Below, piece by piece: positions 5,628 to 10,047 of a stretch of DNA of 10,047 nt. The notes beneath the pieces were generated by a model. That model saw nothing but the letters and a program-made list of their open reading frames with translations. It did not search any database and was not told where the DNA came from. The stretch lies in contig DATDGI010000044.1 in the NCBI GenBank assembly GCA_036522155.1, positions 1 to 10,047 of the forward strand, written 5' to 3'. Each line of letters opens with the position of its first letter. Positions within the stretch are counted from its first letter, which is position 1. The position numbers and the translations under genes were made by a program. The DNA comes from UBA9676 sp036522155. Its GTDB lineage: Bacteria; Actinomycetota; Actinomycetes; Streptosporangiales; Streptosporangiaceae.

Positions 5628-7333
5628 GCGGCTTGGTCGGCGAGCGGGAGGGTGATGCGGAACGTGGCGCCCTGGCCGGGCTCGCTATCCACGCCGACGG
5701 TCCCGCCGTGCGCGCTCACCAGGGCGGCGACGATGGCCAGGCCCAGCCCGGCCCCGCCGGTCGTGCGCGCCCGGGCCTGGTCGGCCCGGTAGAACCGCTC
5801 GAACGCGCGCTCGGCCTGCTCCCTGGTCAGGCCCGGGCCCTGGTCGGCCACCTCCAGGATCGCGCTGGCCACCGGGGTGCCCTCGTCCGGCCCGGCTGTG
5901 CTGATCCGGACGGTGATCGGGGTTCCGGCCGGAGTGTGGGTGAGCGCGTTCGCCATCAGGTTGCCGATGACCTGCCGCAGCCGGGGCTCGTCGCCGAGCA
6001 CGATGAAGGCCGCGCCGGCCGCGACGGTGAGCTCGATCTCCCGCTCGGGGGCGATCATCCTCGCGTCCTGCACGGCGTCCGCGGTCAGGGTGAGCAGGTC
6101 CACCGGGCGGCTCTCAAGCGCACGCTGCCGGTCCAGCCGGGCCAGCAGCAGCATGTCCTCGACCAGCACGCCCATCCGGGCGGACTCCTGCTCGACCCGC
6201 TGCATGATCCGGTCCATGTCGGGCTTGCTGAGCTGCCCACCGTCGGCCGCCGGGAGTTCCGCCGTAGCCCCGGGGAGCCCCGGCTCGCTGCTGGCCAGTT
6301 CGCTGCTGGCCGGCTCGCTGCCGGCCGGTTCGATGGCGGTCAGCTCGCTGGCGGTTAGCTCACGGCCGGGCGCCGGGGCGGTGCCGTTCGCGGCTCCGCC
6401 GCGCTGACGGTAGTACTCGGCATAGCCGCGGATCGCGGTCAGCGGCGTCCGCAGCTCGTGGCTGGCATCGGCGACGAACTGGCGCATGCGTTCCTCGGAC
6501 CGGCGGGCGGCCGCCTCCGAACTCGCCCGGGCATGGAAGGCGGCCTCGATCTGGGCGAGCATCGCGTTGAGCGACCGGCCTAGCCGCCCCACCTCGGTGC
6601 GGGGATCGCGGTCGGGCACCCGCTGCGCCAGGTCGCCGGCCGCGATCGCGCCCGCGGTGACCTCGATGTCGGTCAGCGGCCGCAGGCTGGTGCGCACGAT
6701 CGCGACGCCGGCCACGGCCAGCGCGACCAGCACGATCCCGCTCACCACCACGTCGATGCTGACCAGTTCATTGATGGTGCCGTAGACGTTGGACACATCG
6801 ATCCCGACCAGGATCGTGCCGCTCACCGTCTGCCCGCTGACGACGTCGTGGTAGGTGGTCGGGAAGGCGATCACCCGCCAGCGGTCGCCGCCCGACCGCG
6901 CGGGCACGGTGAGCGTCTGGCCGGATTGGCCGCTCAGCCAGCCGTGGCCGGGCGGGAACTGCGGGCCGGGCAGGGCCTGCGGCTGGACCGGGGCGCCCCC
7001 CAACCGGGTCTGGACCGGAACCAGCATGTGCTGGAGCGGCCCGTTCGTGGGCAGCCAGTCCACCGACGCCGCTCCATTTTGCGGGCAGGCACCCGGGCTG
7101 ACCAGGCATCCCTGGACCAACCGGGTGGCCTGGTCCTGGATGCCGACCAGTTCGGCGTCGGCCTGGCCGAACAGGTAGTTGCGGAGCACCGAGATGCCCG
7201 CGATGCTGATCGCCGCCAGGGCGATGGCGACCAGCGCCAGCACCGCGGTGATCAGCTTGATCCGCAGCGGGACCCGGCCCGGCGCCCGCCGGGCCGCCTG
7301 CCAGCGACGGCTGAATCGCGAACGGGGAGACAT
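5624..7333 (-). CDS. Sensor histidine kinase (HAMP, HisKA, HATPase)
   Basis: The 569-residue membrane kinase has TM1 at about 27-49, an extracytoplasmic sensor region at about 50-192 with two cysteines (C76, C83), and TM2 at about 193-213. A HAMP domain follows (214-266), then HisKA with phosphoacceptor His292 in DASHELRTPLTAIRGY. Next is a repeat-bearing insertion (about 313-368) and the second DHp helix (RMGVLVEDMLLLARLD near 386-401). The HATPase has the N box (LRQVIGNLMANAL, near 452-464), DQGPG at 497-501 and GAGLGL near 527-532. ATG at 7333 lies 11 bases after the response-regulator stop. Extension to 7594 would overlap that gene with unrelated sequence, so it was not used. No good ribosome-binding site precedes the ATG, so re-initiation after the regulator is likely. 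It is a partner of the adjacent regulator; the stimulus is unknown. Confidence 0.92.
   Translation of the reverse strand: MSPRSRFSRRWQAARRAPGRVPLRIKLITAVLALVAIALAAISIAGISVLRNYLFGQADAELVGIQDQATRLVQGCLVSPGACPQNGAASVDWLPTNGPLQHMLVPVQTRLGGAPVQPQALPGPQFPPGHGWLSGQSGQTLTVPARSGGDRWRVIAFPTTYHDVVSGQTVSGTILVGIDVSNVYGTINELVSIDVVVSGIVLVALAVAGVAIVRTSLRPLTDIEVTAGAIAAGDLAQRVPDRDPRTEVGRLGRSLNAMLAQIEAAFHARASSEAAARRSEERMRQFVADASHELRTPLTAIRGYAEYYRQRGGAANGTAPAPGRELTASELTAIEPAGSEPASSELASSEPGLPGATAELPAADGGQLSKPDMDRIMQRVEQESARMGVLVEDMLLLARLDRQRALESRPVDLLTLTADAVQDARMIAPEREIELTVAAGAAFIVLGDEPRLRQVIGNLMANALTHTPAGTPITVRISTAGPDEGTPVASAILEVADQGPGLTREQAERAFERFYRADQARARTTGGAGLGLAIVAALVSAHGGTVGVDSEPGQGATFRITLPLADQAA
6283..6369. 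repeat. 15-bp tandem repeat in the histidine kinase gene
   Basis: About six imperfect copies run head to tail at 15-bp spacing (6283, 6298, 6313, 6328, 6343, 6358). On the plus strand each starts GCTCG or GTTCG (the last GCTCA). On the coding strand they give the pentads RELTA, SELTA, IEPAG, SEPAS, SELAS and SEPGL, so the reading frame is preserved. The repeat lies between the two helices of the dimerisation/phosphotransfer domain. Confidence 0.8.
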
Positions 7334-7344
7334 GACGGCTACCG

Positions 7345-8064
7345 CTAGGAGGGAAGCCGGAGCACGTACCCGACCCCCCGCAAGGTGTGGATGAGCCGAG
7401 GCCCGTCGCTGTCCACCTTGCGGCGCAACACGGACACGTAGGACTCGACGATCCCGGTGTCGCCACGGAAGTCGTAGTCCCACACATGGTCGAGGATCTG
7501 CATCTTCGAGAGCACCCGGTTGGCGTTGCTCATGAAGTAGCGCAGCAGCTTGAACTCGGTGGGGGACAGCTGGACCGGCTGCCCGGCCCGCCATACCTCG
7601 TGGCTGTCCTCGTCAAGTTCCAGATCGGCGAACTTCAGCCGGGGCGTGGGCTCGGTGGCGTCGCCCCTGGTCCGGCGGAGCACGGCCCGGATCCGGGCGA
7701 TCACCTCCTCCAGGCTGAACGGCTTGGTCACGTAGTCGTCGCCGCCCAGGGTCAGGCCCCGGATCTTGTCCTCCATCGCGTCCCGCGCGGTCAGGAACAC
7801 GACCGGGATCCGGGTGCCACCGCCGCGCAGCCGCCGGACCACGTCGAACCCGTCCATGTCGGGCAGCATGACATCGAGCACGATGAGGTCCGGCCGGTGC
7901 CGCCCGGCCGCCTGCACCGCCTCGCTGCCGCCCGCCGCGGTGATGACCTCGAAGCCGGCGTAACGGAGGCTGGCGGCCAGCAGTTCCAGGATGTTGGGCT
8001 CATCCTCGACAACGAGCAGCCGGGCATCGGGCCGCTTCCTGTCATCGGCCGATGGAGTGGTCAT
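7345..8064 (-). CDS. OmpR/PhoB-family response regulator (PhoP/TrcR-like subgroup)
   Basis: The 239-residue protein has a receiver domain (about 15-128) with the acidic pocket E20/D21, phosphoacceptor Asp64 in VLDVMLPDMDGF, switch Thr92 and Lys114 in DDYVTKPF. A winged-helix DNA-binding domain follows (about 142-238), with LSPTEFKLLRYF, ILDHVWDYDF and LRRKVD...TLRGVGYVLR. From memory, the linker and start of the second domain (FADLELDEDSHEVWRAGQP) resemble mycobacterial PhoP and TrcR closely. The start is ATG at 8064, with GAGGAT at 8076-8071 as ribosome-binding site seven bases away. It is the first gene of a two-gene operon with the histidine kinase. Direct repeats 22 bases upstream fit self-regulation. 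Target genes are unknown. Confidence 0.93.
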   Translation of the reverse strand: MTTPSADDRKRPDARLLVVEDEPNILELLAASLRYAGFEVITAAGGSEAVQAAGRHRPDLIVLDVMLPDMDGFDVVRRLRGGGTRIPVVFLTARDAMEDKIRGLTLGGDDYVTKPFSLEEVIARIRAVLRRTRGDATEPTPRLKFADLELDEDSHEVWRAGQPVQLSPTEFKLLRYFMSNANRVLSKMQILDHVWDYDFRGDTGIVESYVSVLRRKVDSDGPRLIHTLRGVGYVLRLPS

Positions 8065-8085
8065 ACGGATATCCTCGGAGGGCTA

Positions 8086-8103
8086 CCTGAGCGTTTCCTG
8101 AAC
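8086..8103 (-). promoter_or_regulatory. 11-bp-spaced direct repeat, probable response-regulator binding site
   Basis: On the minus strand GTTCAGG (8103-8097) and GCTCAGG (8092-8086) repeat at exactly 11 bp, the spacing at which OmpR/PhoB-type dimers contact successive turns of one DNA face. The site lies 22-39 bases before the response-regulator start, a position suited to autoregulation. Only two copies are visible and no clear -35/-10 accompanies them. Confidence 0.45.
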
Positions 8104-8111
8104 GCAGGCTG

Positions 8112-8135
8112 GGCCTGATCTGATGATCGCAGGCC
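8112..8135 (-). terminator. Hairpin between the LuxR-type gene and the two-component operon
   Basis: GGCCT (8112-8116) pairs with AGGCC (8131-8135), and the inner GATC (8117-8120) pairs with GATC (8125-8128) around a TGAT loop, leaving a two-base bulge (8129-8130). On the minus strand it begins 20 bases after the LuxR-type stop and lies just before the direct repeats upstream of the response regulator. There is no T-run. Confidence 0.4.
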
Positions 8136-8154
8136 AGGGCGGCCGGTCAGGCGC

Positions 8155-8388
8155 TCAGGCGGGCGGGTTGCTGACGTCCAGCCAGCGCTCAATGGCCGAG
8201 GTGCGGGAATCGGCCCCGAGTTTGGCGTAGATCCGGTTGACGTGGTTTTTCACGGTCTTCTCAGCCAGTACGAGAAGACCGGCGATCTCGCCGTTCGAGC
8301 GCCCTTCAGCGATAAGCGACATGATCTCCGCCTCGCGCACGGAAAGGCCCAGCGGCCGCGCATTACGGGACACGCTGGCGGTTCTCAT
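8155..8388 (-). CDS. Stand-alone LuxR/NarL-type HTH protein
   Basis: The 77-residue protein is essentially one LuxR-type DNA-binding domain: LSVREAEIMSLIAEGRSNGEIAGLLVLAEKTVKNHVNRIYAKLGADSRTSAIER spans residues 15-68. It has no receiver, sensory or membrane domain, so it either acts constitutively or is controlled through its expression level or a partner protein. ATG at 8388 was chosen because GGAGG (8397-8393) lies four bases upstream and the HTH starts soon after. The frame extends up to 8460 with unremarkable sequence. It is flanked by hairpins on both sides (8479-8504 and 8112-8135), so it is probably a monocistronic gene. Its position immediately before the two-component operon suggests, but does not prove, a shared regulatory circuit. 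Confidence 0.82.
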   Translation of the reverse strand: MRTASVSRNARPLGLSVREAEIMSLIAEGRSNGEIAGLLVLAEKTVKNHVNRIYAKLGADSRTSAIERWLDVSNPPA

Positions 8389-8429
8389 CTGACCTCCGCC
8401 CCACGACACCAGCGAATGAGATGCGACGA

Positions 8430-8460
8430 ATGCTATCGAACCCGGCCCCATCTCGTGCAA
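8430..8460 (-). promoter_or_regulatory. Possible promoter of the LuxR-type gene
   Basis: On the minus strand TTGCAC (8460-8455) and TAGCAT (8435-8430) are separated by 19 bp; shifting the -10 to GATAGC gives a 17-bp spacer. Transcription would start near 8424, giving a leader of about 36 bases with the GGAGG site. The matches are moderate. Confidence 0.35.
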
Positions 8461-8478
8461 GAGCGGATTATGCCAGAT

Positions 8479-8504
8479 AACCGGGCCGCCGGCGTGGCCC
8501 GGCT
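8479..8504 (-). terminator. Hairpin terminator after the LCP gene
   Basis: CCGGGCC (8481-8487) and GGCCCGG (8496-8502) form a perfect 7-bp stem around an 8-base loop. In minus-strand RNA it extends by a G-U and an A-U pair to nine, followed by UUAUC. The extra wobble pair exists only in minus-strand RNA, which supports that direction. A second hairpin, GGCGGC-GCT-GCCGCC at 8505-8519, lies directly behind the LCP stop. Confidence 0.6.
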
Positions 8505-8521
8505 GGCGGCGCTGCCGCCTG

Positions 8522-9814
8522 CTAGGCGCCGAGATGGGAGCCGGTGAGCAGGTGCTTGGGCACCGGCTGGTCGGTGTTCAGGTCGTTGAACAGCCGGCTC
8601 GCCTGAGTACGGTCCCACAGCACCGCGTCGCCGGCCGGCGTCACGTAATTCGCATTGGCGATCGGGATGGTGGTGGTTTCCGGATTGCGCAGCGCGAATG
8701 CCACCTGCATCAGCTGGTACAGATGCGTACCGCTATCCACCTGCAGCGAGCCGGCCGCGCCGAACGCCGCGGGCACGGCCGCGAACGGGTTGATCAGGGT
8801 GCCCGGGCTGGTCACCTTGCGCAGCAGCGCGCCCAGGAATATCCGCTGGTCCTGCACCCGCTGGAGATCCTGGCTGGCGAACGTGTGCCGGTCGCGCACG
8901 TAGGCCAGCGCCTGCCCGCCGTTCAGCGTCTGGCAGCCCTTCTTCAGCCGCAGGCCCGAGGCCTGGTCGTGGACCCGGTGCGGGATGCACATCCGCACCC
9001 CGCCGACCGCGTTCACGACGTTCACCAGGCCGCCGAAACCGATTCCCATATAGTGCTGGATCTGCAGGCCGGTAACGTTCTGCACCGTTTTCGCCAGCAA
9101 CTTCGGGCCGCCAAACGAATATGCCGCGTTGATCTTGTTGTACCCGTACCCGGGGATCGGGACATAGGAGTCGCGGGGCAGGCTGATGAGCACCGCGGGG
9201 CCGCCACTGGCGGGAATGTGCAGCAGCATGATCGTGTCCGAGCGCTGCCCGGCCACGTCGACGCCGGTGTGCAGCTTGCGCTCCTCCTTGCGGGTCAGGC
9301 CCTGGCGGCTGTCCGAGCCGGTGATGAGCCAGTTCTGCCCGGCCCCGGCGGCCGGCCGGCCCGAATAGTCCACCAGCACGTCGGACCTGGTCAGCTTGGA
9401 ATCGAGGTAGAAGTACATCAGCCCGCTGAGCACCAGCAGCACGAGCACGACCGTCATCGCGATCAGCAGCACCCGCCGCACCGGGAACCGCCGCCCAGCC
9501 CCACCGGCCGGGGCCGCCGCCGGCCGCCGCGGGCCGGCGGGGCTGCGCACGCCGGTGCGCGCCGAGCCGTACACCGGCGGCTGCTCCGGCCACCCGCTGG
9601 CCGCGTAACCTGGCTGGCCGCCGGCCGCTCCGTCGGGCTGGCCGCTGGCCGCGTAACCTGGCTGGCCGCCAGCCGCCCCGCCGCTGCCGCCCGCGCTGGC
9701 TCCCCGCCCGGGCAGCTGCACGGTCGGCTCACTGGCCTCCGCCGCACCCGCGCCCGCGGCATCGGCCGGGGGCGGGTTCTCCTCCCGGAACCAGCCTGCT
9801 GGCCACTCGCTCAC
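8522..9814 (-). CDS. LytR-CpsA-Psr (LCP) family cell-wall glycopolymer transferase
   Basis: The 430-residue protein has a cytoplasmic N-terminus rich in Gly, Ala and Pro (1-110) that begins with EWPAGW, typical of actinobacterial LCP proteins. One membrane helix follows (about 115-136), then an extracytoplasmic LCP domain. Family motifs seen are ITGSDSR, QRSDTIMLLHI, ISLPRDSYVPIPG, NKINAAYSFGG, the paired cysteines in MCIPHRVHD and KKGCQTLNG, and ALAYVRDRHTFASQDLQRVQDQRIFL, with conserved Arg and Asp residues that bind the polyprenyl pyrophosphate. Such enzymes attach teichoic acid, arabinogalactan or other polymers to peptidoglycan. No C-terminal LytR_C domain is present. GTG at 9814 was chosen because it overlaps the upstream stop as GTGA (9811-9814), giving coupled translation. 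ATG at 9829 would lie inside the previous gene. Confidence 0.92.
   Translation of the reverse strand: MSEWPAGWFREENPPPADAAGAGAAEASEPTVQLPGRGASAGGSGGAAGGQPGYAASGQPDGAAGGQPGYAASGWPEQPPVYGSARTGVRSPAGPRRPAAAPAGGAGRRFPVRRVLLIAMTVVLVLLVLSGLMYFYLDSKLTRSDVLVDYSGRPAAGAGQNWLITGSDSRQGLTRKEERKLHTGVDVAGQRSDTIMLLHIPASGGPAVLISLPRDSYVPIPGYGYNKINAAYSFGGPKLLAKTVQNVTGLQIQHYMGIGFGGLVNVVNAVGGVRMCIPHRVHDQASGLRLKKGCQTLNGGQALAYVRDRHTFASQDLQRVQDQRIFLGALLRKVTSPGTLINPFAAVPAAFGAAGSLQVDSGTHLYQLMQVAFALRNPETTTIPIANANYVTPAGDAVLWDRTQASRLFNDLNTDQPVPKHLLTGSHLGA
9594..9689. repeat. 48-bp tandem repeat in the LCP gene
   Basis: Two copies at 48-bp spacing (9594-9641 and 9642-9689), identical over the first 29 bases and similar in the rest. 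They encode two 16-residue units of the form GAAGGQPGYAASG plus three residues in the cytoplasmic Gly/Ala/Pro-rich tail before the membrane helix. The length is a multiple of three, so copy number can change without breaking the frame. Confidence 0.8.
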
Positions 9815-10047
9815 GCAGCACCCTCCCACCAGATCGTTACCAGTTCCCGGCCCGCCGATCCGAGGTCACCCGGCAGCTCGGGGTCGACCCCCAGGTCCAT
9901 CAGTGCCGCCTCGACCTCACCGGCCCGCCCCGGTGGGAGGCACAGCCTGCGCCTGGTCACCTCGACCAGCTCCGGCAGGGACTGATAGTCGGCGGCGGCC
10001 GGCCGCGTCCACTCAGTGTGCTCCGGCTTGAGGCCCATCGCGGCCAG
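9811..10047 (-). CDS. C-terminal end of a probable SAM-dependent methyltransferase (partial at right edge)
   Basis: The frame is open from the right edge to TGA at 9813-9811. The last 78 residues read LAAMGLKPEHTEW, then YQSLPELVEVTRRRLCLPPGR and RELVTIWWEG. This pattern, with the RRRLCLPP segment and a final hydrophobic WW strand, recalls the C-terminus of class I SAM-dependent methyltransferases of actinobacteria. The SAM-binding motifs would lie outside the window, so the call rests on memory of the C-terminal pattern only. The ATG at 10038 is in frame, but residues before it (LAA) continue the same fold, so the gene probably starts beyond the edge. Its stop overlaps the LCP start by four bases. 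Confidence 0.5.
   Translation of the reverse strand: MAAMGLKPEHTEWTRPAAADYQSLPELVEVTRRRLCLPPGRAGEVEAALMDLGVDPELPGDLGSAGRELVTIWWEGAA

Noticed and set aside
7334..7594. N-terminal extension of the histidine kinase
   Set aside because: It would overlap the response-regulator coding region by about 250 bases and encodes non-homologous sequence; ATG 7333 directly precedes the basic stretch and TM1.
8468..8475. CATAAT -10-like box on the minus strand before the LuxR-type gene
   Set aside because: There is no -35 at a suitable distance, and it lies in the tail of the LCP terminator hairpin; the TTGCAC/TAGCAT pair further downstream is better.
8534..9985. 483-codon plus-strand open frame opposite the LCP gene
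   Set aside because: The LCP domain on the other strand is unmistakable; this frame has no domain pattern and is rich in Arg, His and Gly.
1..10047. CRISPR array, toxin-antitoxin, restriction or phage genes
   Set aside because: No regularly spaced repeats, no paired small toxin/antitoxin frames and no nuclease or phage structural motifs were seen on either strand.

Overview
The window is chromosomal DNA from a high-GC actinobacterium, probably a filamentous actinomycete. Evidence for this is the very high GC, GTG starts, 4-base GTGA stop/start overlaps, a PhoP/TrcR-like response regulator, a PtpA-like phosphatase, an LCP cell-wall ligase with the 'EWPAGW' N-terminus, and a tRNA with no encoded CCA. 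The genus cannot be told from the sequence.

Left part (1-2500) looks like an accessory region and is visibly less GC-rich than the rest (judged by eye, not measured). It opens with the C-terminal end of an IS1182-type transposase. Directly behind it is a DUF2182 metal-binding membrane protein whose first membrane helix is open in frame but has no start codon in front of it, so the gene was probably cut by the insertion. A convergent MerR/GyrI-type regulator follows. It is divergent from a small NTF2/SnoaL-like protein, and the gap between them carries two matching MerR-type promoters with 19-bp spacers, one per direction. A hairpin terminator and a minus-strand tRNA-Lys(CTT) close this part.

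Middle part (2685-5627) holds a DAO-family FAD oxidoreductase on the minus strand, divergent from a two-gene plus-strand operon of a low-molecular-weight phosphatase and a fructosamine-kinase-family protein that overlap by GTGA. The latter two families act together in repair of sugar-modified amines. The oxidoreductase may belong to the same metabolism, but only its position suggests it. The divergent gap contains a nested, nearly concentric inverted repeat.

Right part (5624-10047) is all on the minus strand. In transcription order it contains the C-terminal end of a probable methyltransferase (running off the right edge), an LCP glycopolymer ligase, a stand-alone LuxR-type HTH protein, and a PhoP-like response regulator with its membrane histidine kinase. 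The kinase carries an unusual pentapeptide-repeat insertion inside its dimerisation/phosphotransfer domain, and its stop codon shares a CTAG palindrome with the stop of the convergent kinase-family gene. 11-bp-spaced direct repeats before the response regulator suggest autoregulation.

No CRISPR array, phage module or recognisable defence system is present. The best candidates for something new are the paired MerR operators serving an NTF2-like protein, the deglycation-type cluster with its nested dyad, and the repeat-bearing kinase.
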